Source: Desulfobacteraceae bacterium
GTDB taxonomy: Bacteria; Desulfobacterota; Desulfobacteria; Desulfobacterales; Desulfosarcinaceae
Length of the DNA: 62,977 bases
Assembly: GCA_024230435.1 (NCBI GenBank)
Contig: JAAERL010000405.1
Location: 1-62,977 of the forward strand
Direction: 5' to 3'
The notes beneath the pieces were generated by a model. It saw nothing but the letters and a program-made list of their open reading frames with translations. It searched no databases and was not told the DNA's origin. The position numbers were made by a program, and so were the translations under genes. Positions 10,398-20,667 of the stretch are shown piece by piece. Position 1 is the first letter of the stretch. Every line of letters starts with the position of its first letter.

Positions 10398-12035
10398 ATG
10401 GAATTGATCGACCAGCATACTAAAGCCATCATGGAAGGGTGTAAGGAGCGCGCTTGGGCTCAGGGCTTGCGCTTTGAAAATGAAACGCTTGAATACGTTG
10501 TTACCAACCGGGATTTGCTTGAACTCTCACCCAAAATCATGATCCCTACCCTTTACAATTACTGGGTTCACGACCTTGAAGTTCTTAAAGGAAAGGGAAG
10601 ATATGAACTGTATCCGAGCAATCCTTATGAAACCGTCATCAACACGCGCCCGGCAATTTCTTTTTACAATGATAACAACCCGGACTGGCTCAATGTAATG
10701 ATCTTCTACCATGTTTTGGCCCATGTGGATTTCTTCCAAAACAACCTGTTTTTCCGTCACACCTGGAATTATGATTTTAACGGGGAGGCGCTTTCGGACA
10801 AACGGGTGATTGCCAAGCTGCGTGCCGAACGCGGGCGCTGGGTAGATTACGTGATTGAATTCTCCCGCGGTATTGACAATCTGGTAGGCTACTATTGCGA
10901 ATTGGATCAGAATTTCACTATTCCTACAACACAGCATAACCTTCGCGTTGATTACTATTTCGACATTTTTATTCAAAACATCAAGCATTTTAAAACCAGC
11001 GAATATATCAAGGAAATTGAAAGGTTCAACCAATGCCGCACCGACTACGCAGAATTGGGCGAAGATAGTTTTTTTTCCGAAATCGAACGGCGGTATCCAG
11101 AATTTAGGGCTCTGTTTGAAAAGTACAAGGAGCGAAAAAGTGTCAAGGCCTTTGACCTGATGCAATATATTACTCAGAATTCAGAGTTTTTGAATAAGGA
11201 AGAAAACAGATGGATGTTGACGGTTATGGAAATCGTGCGGAAAACATCCCTTTTTTTCCAACCCCAGATTCGAACCAAGATCATGAACGAAGGATGGTCC
11301 AGCTACTGGCATGAAAACCTTTTCATGAAAGATGACCGTATTAATGGTCACGAGGTTGATTTTGCAAGGGTTAACGCTGGTGTCACATCCATGCCCCGTG
11401 TTGGGTTAAATCCTTATGCGTTGGGTATGCGTTTATTTTACGCCATCGAAGAACTGGTCAATAAGGGCAAACAGTCCTGGGATTTCCAGCGGCTCAATGA
11501 TTCCTACAAACGGGAAAAATACGACAACAAAACCGGTTCGGGCCGCGATTACATTTTTTTTATAAGGGAAAATTATTCCGATTTTACGTTTATCAATGAG
11601 TTTGTAGGCCAGGATTTTATCAACGAAAACAAATTATTTGTTGCCGGGCGGCGTTTAAACGAATCCAAAATGGTATGGGAGTATTATGTCAAAAGCCGCA
11701 AAGCCAGGGATTACCGGAAAATGGTGATGGATTCGCTCTATCATCCGCCCTATATTGTCCTGGACCACGAAAAAAGCTCCAAAAACAACACTCTATATCT
11801 TTTTCACCAATTTGAGGGCAAGCCACTGTTAAAAGAGTATATCTCAAACACTTTGCTGGGTATGGAATTTTTATGGGGAGGACCGGTTGAGTTGGAAACA
11901 AAAGAGGTCAAGACCCTACCCTTGCGAGGTGACCGGCCCCATGCCCCTGGCAAACCAAGACCAAAGGAAATGATTTGGCAGCACGTTGTTTATTCGATGA
12001 AGAACCGAAAGTTGAGCAGGCGGATTATAGCATAA
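10398..12035 (+). CDS. SpoVR family protein
   Basis: The protein has the SpoVR signature FYHVLAHVDFFQNNLFF near residue 100, including conserved His and Asp residues, and matches the family over its length. In Bacillus SpoVR is needed for the spore cortex; in non-sporulating bacteria homologues (YcgB) accompany prkA and yeaH, and the molecular function is unknown. I chose ATG 10398, with GGGA 7 nt upstream, over a TTG at 10338 that would add 20 unconserved residues. The chosen start gives 545 residues. The gene is third in the operon, 67 bp after the DUF444 gene and 36 bp before the second PrkA-like gene. Confidence 0.92.
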   Translation: MELIDQHTKAIMEGCKERAWAQGLRFENETLEYVVTNRDLLELSPKIMIPTLYNYWVHDLEVLKGKGRYELYPSNPYETVINTRPAISFYNDNNPDWLNVMIFYHVLAHVDFFQNNLFFRHTWNYDFNGEALSDKRVIAKLRAERGRWVDYVIEFSRGIDNLVGYYCELDQNFTIPTTQHNLRVDYYFDIFIQNIKHFKTSEYIKEIERFNQCRTDYAELGEDSFFSEIERRYPEFRALFEKYKERKSVKAFDLMQYITQNSEFLNKEENRWMLTVMEIVRKTSLFFQPQIRTKIMNEGWSSYWHENLFMKDDRINGHEVDFARVNAGVTSMPRVGLNPYALGMRLFYAIEELVNKGKQSWDFQRLNDSYKREKYDNKTGSGRDYIFFIRENYSDFTFINEFVGQDFINENKLFVAGRRLNESKMVWEYYVKSRKARDYRKMVMDSLYHPPYIVLDHEKSSKNNTLYLFHQFEGKPLLKEYISNTLLGMEFLWGGPVELETKEVKTLPLRGDRPHAPGKPRPKEMIWQHVVYSMKNRKLSRRIIA

Positions 12036-12071
12036 TAAAAACCCAAAACCGCCGAAAGGAATACTTCCATT

Positions 12072-14384
12072 ATGATGCAGGAATTGAGCAATATAGAAAA
12101 AGCTATGCTTCATATCCAGCAGACAAAGGCGACAATTGAGCAACAACCGCCAATTCCCTTTGAAGAATTTCTGAAATTGACTCGCCGGCGGCCTGCCTCC
12201 ATAATTCGTAATGTTTTTCAATTTTTTCATGACATGATGAAATTCTACATTGGTCAGGGGGTCGATGAATACCCTGATGATCCCGAATCCATAAATTATG
12301 TCCGCTACGATTTCAATAACATGTTTGTGGAAGGTTCGGACCATCCTTTTTTCACAGACCGGTTGTTTGGCAATCGGTTGATGAAACAAGTGGAAAGCAT
12401 GCGTCAGGGAGCCCAGCAGAATAAAATTTATATCTTTGACGGTCCCCATGGTTGTGGTAAAAGCACCTTTTTAAATAATCTGCTCAAAAAATTCGAGGAA
12501 TACGCCAACACCGAAGAAGGCTGCAGATATGCCACGGTATGGCGTCTTAATGTGGGTAAACTTGGCAGGCCATCGGTTTCCACCAATGAAACGGTTTCCA
12601 TCCTCGAAAAACTGCTTCAACTTCAAAAAGAAGCCAAGCAGGAACAGGAACAATACCATCGCATGAAATCGCGCGTGTTGTCCCAAAGAGAAGATGCTTT
12701 TTTGGAAATTCCCTGTCCAAACCACGACAATCCCCTGCTGATTATACCCAAAGCACAGCGCCGCGCCGTATTGGATGACCTGTTTGAAAATGATGCTTTT
12801 AAATACGCCTTGTTTACTGAAAAAGAGTATGAATGGGTATTTAGCGAAATTGCCTGCACCATCTGCACTTCCGTTTATGACGCCCTGTTGAGCCGCTTTC
12901 GTGATCCTTTGAAAGTTCTGAAAATGGTCTGGGCCAAGCCTCACATATTTAACCGGCGTGTCGGCGCCGGCGTCAGCGTCTTTAACCCCGGAGACCGGCC
13001 TCTCAAGCAGAGCGCTCTGGGAAACGATATGCTCCAGAACCGGATTAACCGGCTGCTTGGAGACTCGAACCAGGTCCAGTACATCTACTCGCGTTACGCA
13101 AAAACAAACAATGGGCTGTATGCCCTGATGGACATCAAGTCCTACAACATCGAAAGGCTGATCGAACTGCATAACATCATCAGCGATGGAGTCCACAAAA
13201 TTCAGGATATTGAAGAAAACGTCAACTCATTGTTTATGGCGCTGATGAATCCCGAAGATAAGCGAAATATTCAAAATATCCAATCTTTTTCAGATCGTAT
13301 TACCTATATCAATATATCCTATGTCCTTGACCTGAACACCGAGGTTGAAATTTACAGGGATATTTTCGGACGTCATATCGATGCGGCTTTTCTTCCGAAA
13401 GTTTTGCATAATTTCGCCAGGGTGATTATCTCTTCAAGATTGAGTTTGCGTTCGGAAACGCTTTTGGAATGGATTGGCAATCCTGAAAAATACAAGCGCT
13501 ACTGCGACAAGAATCTCCAATTACTAAAAATGGAAATTTATACCGGTTATATTCCCAAATGGCTTAGCGAAGAAGATCGCAAAAAACTCAATGCCAAAAG
13601 ACGCCGGAACATCATCGCCGAATCCGAAAATGAAGGCAAGCACGGTATTTCAGGCCGGGATTCGATCCAAATTTTTGGCGAATTTTATAACACTTATGCA
13701 AAAAACGGCGGATTGATCGATATGTCCACGCTTTGTAAATTCTTTAAATCAAGGAAGGATTTACGCGCCTCAATTCCGGATGGTTTTCTGGACGCCCTTC
13801 ATCATATGTACGATTATTCGGTATTACAGGAACTTAAAGAATCGCTGTACTATTACAATGAGGAGCAAATCGCCAGAGAGATTGAAAACTACATCTTTGC
13901 GGTAAATTTTGAATACGGAGACATCGAAACCTGTCCATATACAGGTGATAAAATTGAAATAACGGAAGAGTATTTCAATTTGTTTGAAGCCCGGATCTTA
14001 GGCGGCGGATTAGAGATGTCAAGAAAGAAAGATTTTCGCAAGTACGTTCAGAAAGAATATGCAACCCAGACGTTGCCCCAGGAAATTATTGGACAGAGCA
14101 AACGAATGAATGAAACGCAACAGTTCGGCACTCTTAATGAGCGATATATTTACAATATTAAAGAGAAAGTTATGGAGCCGTTCCTTGGCAACGATAATTT
14201 TCGGCGGGCTATCAAGGATTATGACCAAGAAGATTTTAAAACCTATGATCGAAGAATCAGGGATGATGTTACCTTTTTGATGAACAACCTGACGTCAAAA
14301 TATTATTATACTCCACAGGGAGCCAAGGCGGTCTGCATTTATGTCATTGACAATGATTTGCCAAAAAAATTCAACCAGCCGTAA
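12072..14384 (+). CDS. Second PrkA-like AAA+ ATPase with Cys-rich insertion
   Basis: This 770-residue protein is related to PrkA but clearly distinct from the first operon gene. Walker A is GPHGCGKST near residue 124. Two cysteine clusters follow, CPNHDN near 214 and CTIC near 263, suggesting a metal-binding insertion. The C-terminal half is helical and PrkA-like (LSLRSETLLEWIG region). It is the last gene of the operon. Its presence next to a canonical PrkA suggests the two ATPases form a pair or hetero-complex, but that is inference. It converges on a small minus-strand gene only 9 bp downstream with no evident terminator between them. Confidence 0.85.
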   Translation: MMQELSNIEKAMLHIQQTKATIEQQPPIPFEEFLKLTRRRPASIIRNVFQFFHDMMKFYIGQGVDEYPDDPESINYVRYDFNNMFVEGSDHPFFTDRLFGNRLMKQVESMRQGAQQNKIYIFDGPHGCGKSTFLNNLLKKFEEYANTEEGCRYATVWRLNVGKLGRPSVSTNETVSILEKLLQLQKEAKQEQEQYHRMKSRVLSQREDAFLEIPCPNHDNPLLIIPKAQRRAVLDDLFENDAFKYALFTEKEYEWVFSEIACTICTSVYDALLSRFRDPLKVLKMVWAKPHIFNRRVGAGVSVFNPGDRPLKQSALGNDMLQNRINRLLGDSNQVQYIYSRYAKTNNGLYALMDIKSYNIERLIELHNIISDGVHKIQDIEENVNSLFMALMNPEDKRNIQNIQSFSDRITYINISYVLDLNTEVEIYRDIFGRHIDAAFLPKVLHNFARVIISSRLSLRSETLLEWIGNPEKYKRYCDKNLQLLKMEIYTGYIPKWLSEEDRKKLNAKRRRNIIAESENEGKHGISGRDSIQIFGEFYNTYAKNGGLIDMSTLCKFFKSRKDLRASIPDGFLDALHHMYDYSVLQELKESLYYYNEEQIAREIENYIFAVNFEYGDIETCPYTGDKIEITEEYFNLFEARILGGGLEMSRKKDFRKYVQKEYATQTLPQEIIGQSKRMNETQQFGTLNERYIYNIKEKVMEPFLGNDNFRRAIKDYDQEDFKTYDRRIRDDVTFLMNNLTSKYYYTPQGAKAVCIYVIDNDLPKKFNQP

Positions 14385-14393
14385 AAATGGATA

Positions 14394-14687
14394 TCATGCA
14401 ATATCCGGAGGTCTGGAGGAAGAATCGTTAAAACCGCAGATAGATGAATTTTTGCTGTCCTTGACAAAATCGAAAAGCCGCCCTTTGTATGCACACTGAA
14501 TCATATCCCGGATTTTTCTCATCAGGTATTCGCGCGTGGCGCTCTCCCCATCGGTCCTTAAACGAAAAGCGATAAGCCGCTGAAGGTCAATGTCATTCTT
14601 GTCCCGATCCGGCACGATCTGCATGACACTATGAAGCAAGATTTGATAAGGACCGTCTTTTCCTTCTAATGTAATAACCTTAACCAT
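14394..14687 (-). CDS. Small conserved-looking protein of unknown function
   Basis: The 97-residue product has no family I recognise. It is hydrophilic, with an N-terminal beta-rich part (MVKVITLEGKDGPYQI) and a helical basic middle (TREYLMRKIRDMIQCAY), and no signal peptide or membrane segment. A GAGG ribosome site 5-6 nt before the ATG and ordinary codon use support a real gene. It converges with the PrkA-like gene and ends 9 bp from it. Confidence 0.55.
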   Translation of the reverse strand: MVKVITLEGKDGPYQILLHSVMQIVPDRDKNDIDLQRLIAFRLRTDGESATREYLMRKIRDMIQCAYKGRLFDFVKDSKNSSICGFNDSSSRPPDIA

Positions 14688-14804
14688 TTTTGCCTCACAA
14701 GCGGATCTTACTTAATAAAGGTGTTAAAATTCATAGCGGCTCTTTTGCTTATTATATCACTATCGTTGCATACCGGTTTTGCATTGGCGTCTGATTAGCG
14801 GGCG

Positions 14805-16172
14805 CTATTTCATGCTTAGAACACGTTGTTTTCTGCTCACCACCTCCACAATACGAATGCCGTATTTTTCCCGCTCTACCAGTACTTCGCCTTTTGCGAT
14901 AAGGGTATCGTTAACCAACACATCCACAGGTTCACCATCGAGTTGCGCCAGCTCGACAACCGAGCCAGCTCCAAAGTTTAATACCTCTCTGATTGACCTT
15001 CTTGCTCTGCCCAACTCAATGGTCAGCTCCATGGGAATGCCTAATATCAAATCAAGATTCTTAAGCTCATCATCAACCTCATCCTTTTTTTTGCTTTTCG
15101 CCTCATCGGAAGCGGCAAAAGTATCTTTCTCCGTGTCTGTTTCATCTACATCGGATTGCACTTCATCGCGTTTGATACCAGCATCAACAATGATGGTGGC
15201 TGCCTGGGACTTAAACAAAAAACGCTGAGTTTTTATAATATTAAGAGATTCCACACGAAAATCAAGACCATTGGTGATAGAAGGCGTTGACAGTACACAG
15301 GATAATCCTGCGTCCACGAACCCTGATTTGAGATTGCCGCCGATGATGTTGCTAATTTCCCGGATAACATCAAAAACATCCTCTTCGCTTTCGATCTCAT
15401 CTTCTTGCATGCTCAACATTGCCGCAGTCATAGTCCTGGCAAAGGAATCATTTACCTGAATGATAAATACACCATGAACGTCACCTGCAAAACTGACCAC
15501 GCCGACGGTACGTTTTTCCTCTTTGAAATCATCAGGCACCTGTCCGATATTTTCAATTTCCATCGACAACATAGTATAAAAAACATCAATTACAGCATTA
15601 ATCAAATTGGTGGACAAATCCACCGAATTAATTTTTGCAAGCACCTCCTCGGGTGTAAGATCCCCGGATCCGAAAAGATCCTTTGTTGCGCCGATATCTT
15701 CCTTTAAGGAAATTTCAATCAGTATGTCATTTTTTTTATGCCTGAAAATCCAGGAATGAAGTTCGCCGGCCTGGCTGGACTCAATTTTAAAATCTGAGCC
15801 GCGTGTAATTGAAGGTGTTGAAATAACACATTTCAAATCGTTATCCAGAAAATCACTTTTCAGGTTTCCGCTGACAATATTGGTAATTTCGCCTAAAACA
15901 TCTTTAACTTCGTCAAGGCCTTCAATTTCCTTTTCTTTGATTCCCAGCATCTCAGCGGTTATAAACCTGGCGAATTGCTCTGAAATATGAATGCTCATTG
16001 TGCCAACGACTTCACCGCCATAGCTGACAGAACCCACAAAACGGTTTTCATTTAATCGCTGATCGGCGATTTTACCAACGCGCGCCAATTCCAACCCGAT
16101 CATGGTGTCAAAAGTTTCGGTGATGCTATTGGCGATTGTTTTTTCAACAGCGGTGATGCGTATCTTTTTCAT
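14805..16172 (-). CDS. CheX-CheX-FliN (SpoA) fusion protein
   Basis: Two tandem CheX-like domains (about residues 1-160 and 180-340) share the segments VLGEITNIVSGNLKS and VIREISNIIGGNLKS, each followed by a CVxSTPSIT stretch. A charged linker (about 340-375) leads to a C-terminal FliN/SpoA domain (about 376-455; LGIPMELTIELGRARRSIRE). CheX proteins dephosphorylate CheY-P, and FliN/SpoA domains sit in the flagellar C-ring, so the protein may link CheY-P turnover to a switch complex. The CheX catalytic pair appears as E-I-x-N in each copy. No other chemotaxis or flagellar genes are adjacent. The gene stands alone between the small 97-residue gene and fhs. Confidence 0.85.
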   Translation of the reverse strand: MKKIRITAVEKTIANSITETFDTMIGLELARVGKIADQRLNENRFVGSVSYGGEVVGTMSIHISEQFARFITAEMLGIKEKEIEGLDEVKDVLGEITNIVSGNLKSDFLDNDLKCVISTPSITRGSDFKIESSQAGELHSWIFRHKKNDILIEISLKEDIGATKDLFGSGDLTPEEVLAKINSVDLSTNLINAVIDVFYTMLSMEIENIGQVPDDFKEEKRTVGVVSFAGDVHGVFIIQVNDSFARTMTAAMLSMQEDEIESEEDVFDVIREISNIIGGNLKSGFVDAGLSCVLSTPSITNGLDFRVESLNIIKTQRFLFKSQAATIIVDAGIKRDEVQSDVDETDTEKDTFAASDEAKSKKKDEVDDELKNLDLILGIPMELTIELGRARRSIREVLNFGAGSVVELAQLDGEPVDVLVNDTLIAKGEVLVEREKYGIRIVEVVSRKQRVLSMK

Positions 16173-16570
16173 CCGGCAAACTCCTGTACAGCATGAATTT
16201 TAAACACAATCAATGACGCCTTTGTCACTTATTTGACGAAGGCCAAGATTTATCCTGCCCAGGCCATATCACCGCACTCATGCCGAATCCGGCAATTCGG
16301 CCTGGGGCTGTTTTCTATCAGTTCATAAACAAGCGAAACAGCTTAAGACCTTGCAAAATAGCCGCCAAACGAATCCCACAAATGTTTAAAAGCAAACCCA
16401 TGGCGACTCTGAAGATTGGATTGACTGTTGCAGATATTTGGTAAGGGGCTTGGAAGCTGCAAATATACCGTTATTGCAGCGGATTTGGTATGAAAGGGCT
16501 CCGGCGCAGATTGAAATTTTCAAATACGATAAAAAGACTCTGCTTTAAATGCCTGAGTGAAGGTGTAATA
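16173..16570. other. Intergenic region between the CheX-FliN gene and fhs
   Basis: No credible gene is present. The stretch should carry the promoter of the leftward CheX-FliN gene just before 16173. Apart from the hairpin at its right end I see nothing notable. Confidence 0.4.
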
Positions 16571-16612
16571 CAGATTTGGCCGGATTATTGTCCTTGACCC
16601 CGGCCAAATCTG
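16571..16612. terminator. Perfect 13-bp inverted repeat downstream of fhs
   Basis: CAGATTTGGCCGG (16571-16583) and its exact complement (16600-16612) flank a 16-nt loop. On the plus strand the stem is followed by TTTT. The hairpin lies 38 bp beyond the fhs stop codon, so it probably ends fhs transcription, although the T run favours the opposite direction. Confidence 0.6.
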
Positions 16613-16650
16613 TTTTGAGAATATCTTATTATTTTATCTGGCTGAAACTT

Positions 16651-18414
16651 TTAAAATAAACCACTGACCTTTCCTGTCTCAGGATCTACATCAATGCGGC
16701 GGAAGGCCGGGTTGGAACCGGTTCCGGGCATCAGGCTTATGGTTCCTGCGCACGGGCAGAGGAACTTGGCGCCAGAGTAAATTAAAATGTCGCGAATGGG
16801 TAAGCGCCATCCCTTGGGAACGCCTTTTTTGACCGGATCATGGCTCAGGCTCAAGTGTGTTTTAACCATCATGGTTGCAAAATCCGCATATTTCGGATCA
16901 TTTTCCAGCATTTCGGCCTTAGCTGCTGCAGCAGACTCCCAATCAACGCCGTCAGCGCCGTAAACTTCCTTGGCAATGATTTCAACGCGGTCGCGCAGTT
17001 TCATTTCCAGAGGATAGAGGAAGTCAAAGTCGTTTTTGTCTTTGCAGGCATCGATTACCGCATCGGCAAATTCCAAGGCGCCATCACCGCCGAGCTCCCA
17101 ATGCTTAGATTCGGCGCAACGTGCTCCGGCGGCCTCGGCGGCCTTGCGGACCAGGGCGCACTCGGCATCGGTATCCGTATAGAAACGGTTGATGCAAACC
17201 ACCGGATTGATTCCGGATTTGCGGATAACGCCGATCATGTGCACCATGTTTTCGATGCCGTTTTCCACCAGACCCAGGTTTTCCTTTTGGTATTCTTCGG
17301 GCAAAGATTTACCCGGAACAACTTTAGGGCCCCCACCGTGCATTTTCAACGCGCGAATGGTGCTGGTCAAAACAGAGACGTGGGGTTTGAGGCCGGAGAA
17401 GCGGCATTTCACGTTCCAGAATTTTTCAAAACCGATATCGGCGGCAAAACCTGACTCAGTGACATGGTAGTCAAACAGCTTAAGGCCAACGCGATCTGCG
17501 ATAATGGAACTCTGACCGACAGCGATGTTGGCAAATGGGCCGGCATGAACAAAGCAGGGTTGATACTCGGCGGTGCACATCAGAGTAGGATTAATGGTGT
17601 TGCGCATGAACGCCGCCATGGCATTGCCGACTTCCAGGTCTTTGCAAGTAACCGGTTTACCGCTCTTGTCAAAGGCAACGGTAATGTTGTTAATACGCTC
17701 TTTGAGATCGGCTAAGTCGGTGGCGACAGACAAGATGGCCATAAGTTCAGAGCCTACGGCGATACCGAACTTGCTTTGCATGGTAAAACCGTCAAAACGG
17801 CCACCGAGGCCGATGACGATATTACGCAAAGCCTGGGCGCAAAAATCAATAATCCAACCAAGCTCAACCTTGGTCGGATCAATATTTAACCGGCGCATAC
17901 CGGTCAAACGCTTAAGTTGTTCGTCATTGTAGTTACGCTCGTGCTGCATGCGTGCTGTCATGGCGACCATGCCCAAATTATGAGCGTTCATGATATCATT
18001 GATATCGCCGGTCAAACCCAGAGAAAACTCCGTCATTGGAATCAGCAGGGAGTTACCACCGCCGGCGGCAGTTCCTTTGACGTTCATGGTTGGCCCGCCT
18101 GAAGGTTGACGCAAAGCGCCGCCGACATTGACGCCACGCTTGCCAAGACCTTCCATGAGTCCAACAGAAGTAGTACTTTTGCCTTCACCCAATGGTGTTG
18201 GGGTAATTGCGGTAACCTCAATGTATTTTCCATCGGGTTTGTCTTTAAGGCGATCGATCACCTTTAAAAAATCAACTTTTGCCAACCGGCCCATGGGAAG
18301 AATTTCTTCGGAATTAAGGGCAAGTTTTTCACGCCAGTTATCTGGGGTGGGCATGTTTTTTTCCGCTTCTTCGGAAATCTGCCAATCCGCCATTTTTACT
18401 GCATCATAGGGCAT
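16651..18414 (-). CDS. fhs: Formate-tetrahydrofolate ligase
   Basis: This enzyme makes 10-formyl-tetrahydrofolate from formate, ATP and tetrahydrofolate in the cytoplasm. In sulfate reducers and acetogens it is the second step of the methyl branch of the Wood-Ljungdahl pathway, and it also feeds C1 metabolism. The 587 residues match the family, with the nucleotide-binding motif [11 protein letters not shown] near residue 72 and the conserved [12 protein letters not shown] and [12 protein letters not shown] segments. The start ATG has a perfect GGAGG ribosome site 7-8 nt upstream. The gene appears monocistronic: no folD or metF is adjacent. Confidence 0.97.
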   Translation of the reverse strand: MPYDAVKMADWQISEEAEKNMPTPDNWREKLALNSEEILPMGRLAKVDFLKVIDRLKDKPDGKYIEVTAITPTPLGEGKSTTSVGLMEGLGKRGVNVGGALRQPSGGPTMNVKGTAAGGGNSLLIPMTEFSLGLTGDINDIMNAHNLGMVAMTARMQHERNYNDEQLKRLTGMRRLNIDPTKVELGWIIDFCAQALRNIVIGLGGRFDGFTMQSKFGIAVGSELMAILSVATDLADLKERINNITVAFDKSGKPVTCKDLEVGNAMAAFMRNTINPTLMCTAEYQPCFVHAGPFANIAVGQSSIIADRVGLKLFDYHVTESGFAADIGFEKFWNVKCRFSGLKPHVSVLTSTIRALKMHGGGPKVVPGKSLPEEYQKENLGLVENGIENMVHMIGVIRKSGINPVVCINRFYTDTDAECALVRKAAEAAGARCAESKHWELGGDGALEFADAVIDACKDKNDFDFLYPLEMKLRDRVEIIAKEVYGADGVDWESAAAAKAEMLENDPKYADFATMMVKTHLSLSHDPVKKGVPKGWRLPIRDILIYSGAKFLCPCAGTISLMPGTGSNPAFRRIDVDPETGKVSGLF

Positions 18415-18645
18415 TAATCCAACCTCCTTGTTAATTAAAATTTGGTGTTACAGAAACGATAGGTTCGCGAAGAGACCTGAAAGATTGTTTCTAGAACCGC
18501 GGATGTTTTTCGTATTCCGCGTCCCTGATAAAACCATGCATGTTTTTAATGAGCTGAAGCCTGCGGTTTTTTATAAAGTTAACCGCTTTATCTTTTAAAT
18601 TGTTTAAACGGTAAGTGCTTAGCACGATCAGGGCTTTTTCGCAAT

Positions 18646-18685
18646 ACTAAAGCAGGTCGCCCAGAACTAAAGCAGGTCGCCCAGA
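18646..18685. repeat. 20-bp tandem duplication spanning an ABC transporter stop codon
   Basis: The unit ACTAAAGCAGGTCGCCCAGA occurs at 18646-18665 and again, identical, at 18666-18685. On the minus strand it contains the last codons (GDLL) and stop of the downstream ABC gene, so a second copy of the gene's end lies directly behind the first. Confidence 0.95.
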
Positions 18686-20667
18686 GAACTTTGCAGTGTT
18701 AACTTGGCATAAAGCCCGCCGAGTTCCATCAATTGAGAATGAGTGCCCGTTTCAGCAATGCAGCCTTGTTTGACCACGGCAATCTCGTCGGCTGTCCTGG
18801 CGGTAGAGAGCCGGTGAGCCACCAGAATTGATGTACGCCCGGCCATTAAATTGGCCAGCGCTTCATGTATGGCGGCTTCTGTCTGGGAGTCAATGTGCGA
18901 TGTCGCCTCATCCAGCAATACCAATTCCGGCTCGCGGGCCAAAGCTCTTGCGATGGTCACAAGTTGGCGTTCTCCGGTAGAAAGGTTGGTCCCGGCCTTT
19001 TCCAGAGGTGTATCCAATCCTTCGGGCAGCCGGTCCACCAAATGGCTGCAGTTGGCTGCTTCGATGATCCGCTGCACGTCTGCCTGATCAACAGTATCAG
19101 GGTTTTCAAAAATATTCCGGCGTAAAGATCCTGAAAAAACAACGGGGTCCTGGGGCACCCAGGCGGTCATTTGCCTGAGCTGTTTGATCTTTATTCCGCG
19201 CAGATCCTGCCCATTGATCAAAATCCGGCCCTTGACCGGATCGTAGAACCGCAGGAGCAGACCTAAAAGGCTGGTTTTACCGGAACCGGTTGGTCCCACA
19301 AGGGCCAATGTCCGGCCGCTTCTGATTTTTATGGAAACATTGCGCAGCACGGGTTCGCCCTGTGTGTAAGCGAAATCAACCGATTCGAACTCAATCGAAT
19401 CGATCCGATTCAAAGCAGGCGGGCTTCTTTTGATTACATCTATCGGCGCCAAATATTGCCGTTTGTCCAAAAGCGCGAAAATACGTTCAGCCGATGCCAT
19501 GGCGTTTTGTAAAATATTGTAATTTTCTGCCAAATCCCGCAAGGGACGGAAAAACATTCTCAGATAGGTAATGGCTGCAACAAGTGCTCCTAAAGTCACC
19601 GCGCCGCTGATCACAGATCTGGCGCCGTAGAGAATTAAAATCGCTGTAGCCAAAATTCCAAGCACCTCGACAAGAGGCATAAAAATGGCGAAAATATGAA
19701 TCTGTTTCATGCCCAGACGATAATTTTCAGCATTTAAATTTTTAAAGTCCTGAAAATTATTTTCCTCCCTGCCAAAGGTTTGAATGGTCTGGATACCGTC
19801 TATGCTCTCGGCCATACGGCTGTTGATTTGGGCCACTTTGACCCGCAAAGCCCGGTAAACATGCCTTAGATGAGCGGTAAAATGAATTACCGTCCAAACG
19901 ACGATAGGCAATACTGCAAACCCGGCCAGGGCGAAACGCCAGTTTAACACCATTAAAGCCGCGGCAATGCCGATCAGTAAAAAGAAATCCTTAAAGATCA
20001 TGGCTACAAATGTTGTAAACAATTCATGCATGTTTTGGATATCGTTGGTTACCCTGGTAACCAGACGCGCCACGGGCTGGCGATCAAAAAAAGCCATGCT
20101 TTGGCTCTGGATATGATCAAACAAATGCATCCGCAGATTATGCATGATTTTATGACCGGCGTATTCCATGATCATGCGCTGAACAAAGACCAATCCGAAA
20201 TCAAGGGCAATGACAATAAAAAAGACAAGCACCACCAGTTTCAACCCGTTGAGTTCTTTTTCTCTCAACCTGGGCAGAACCTGTTTGGGCAACCGGTCAA
20301 GGTCTGATAAGGCGATATAAGCTTTTGTCCCTTGACGTATGAAAAGCCGCGGGTAATGGTCAACAATCTTTCGCAAGTCCTGATTGCTGATATCTATGGG
20401 AACATAGCGCTTTGCTCCCCGATTGCCGTCGGTTGCTTGAGCTAAAGCAGGCCCGGCGCCCTGCTCAGGCACAATAAACCGGTCAATGGCCATTTTACTG
20501 AAATAAGGCAAGGCCAGTTCCAAAACGGTAATGGCCACGACAAGCAAAACAGATCCAATCAAAAGACGTTTGAAAGGCCGTAAAAACGGCAGCATTCTTT
20601 TTAAAAGGGCCAGATCATAAGGTTTGCCCATATGGTCTTCTTCGGTGTATCCGTAATCAAATCGCAT
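18667..20667 (-). CDS. Heterodimeric ABC exporter subunit with canonical ATPase site (MdlB/SmdB-like)
   Basis: The protein fuses a six-helix exporter membrane domain to a nucleotide-binding domain, with Walker A GPTGSGKTS, signature LSTGERQ and Walker B LVLLDEATSHID carrying the catalytic Glu. It pairs with the gene just upstream, which has a degenerate site. A polar insertion of about 90 residues between the first two membrane helices (about residues 60-150) is longer than usual and should lie outside the membrane. I chose the ATG at 20667, which has AGGAG 7 nt upstream and overlaps the partner's stop by 11 nt; an ATG 33 nt earlier lacks a ribosome site. Substrate is unknown; relatives export lipids or drugs. 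Confidence 0.9.
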   Translation of the reverse strand: MRFDYGYTEEDHMGKPYDLALLKRMLPFLRPFKRLLIGSVLLVVAITVLELALPYFSKMAIDRFIVPEQGAGPALAQATDGNRGAKRYVPIDISNQDLRKIVDHYPRLFIRQGTKAYIALSDLDRLPKQVLPRLREKELNGLKLVVLVFFIVIALDFGLVFVQRMIMEYAGHKIMHNLRMHLFDHIQSQSMAFFDRQPVARLVTRVTNDIQNMHELFTTFVAMIFKDFFLLIGIAAALMVLNWRFALAGFAVLPIVVWTVIHFTAHLRHVYRALRVKVAQINSRMAESIDGIQTIQTFGREENNFQDFKNLNAENYRLGMKQIHIFAIFMPLVEVLGILATAILILYGARSVISGAVTLGALVAAITYLRMFFRPLRDLAENYNILQNAMASAERIFALLDKRQYLAPIDVIKRSPPALNRIDSIEFESVDFAYTQGEPVLRNVSIKIRSGRTLALVGPTGSGKTSLLGLLLRFYDPVKGRILINGQDLRGIKIKQLRQMTAWVPQDPVVFSGSLRRNIFENPDTVDQADVQRIIEAANCSHLVDRLPEGLDTPLEKAGTNLSTGERQLVTIARALAREPELVLLDEATSHIDSQTEAAIHEALANLMAGRTSILVAHRLSTARTADEIAVVKQGCIAETGTHSQLMELGGLYAKLTLQSSLGDLL

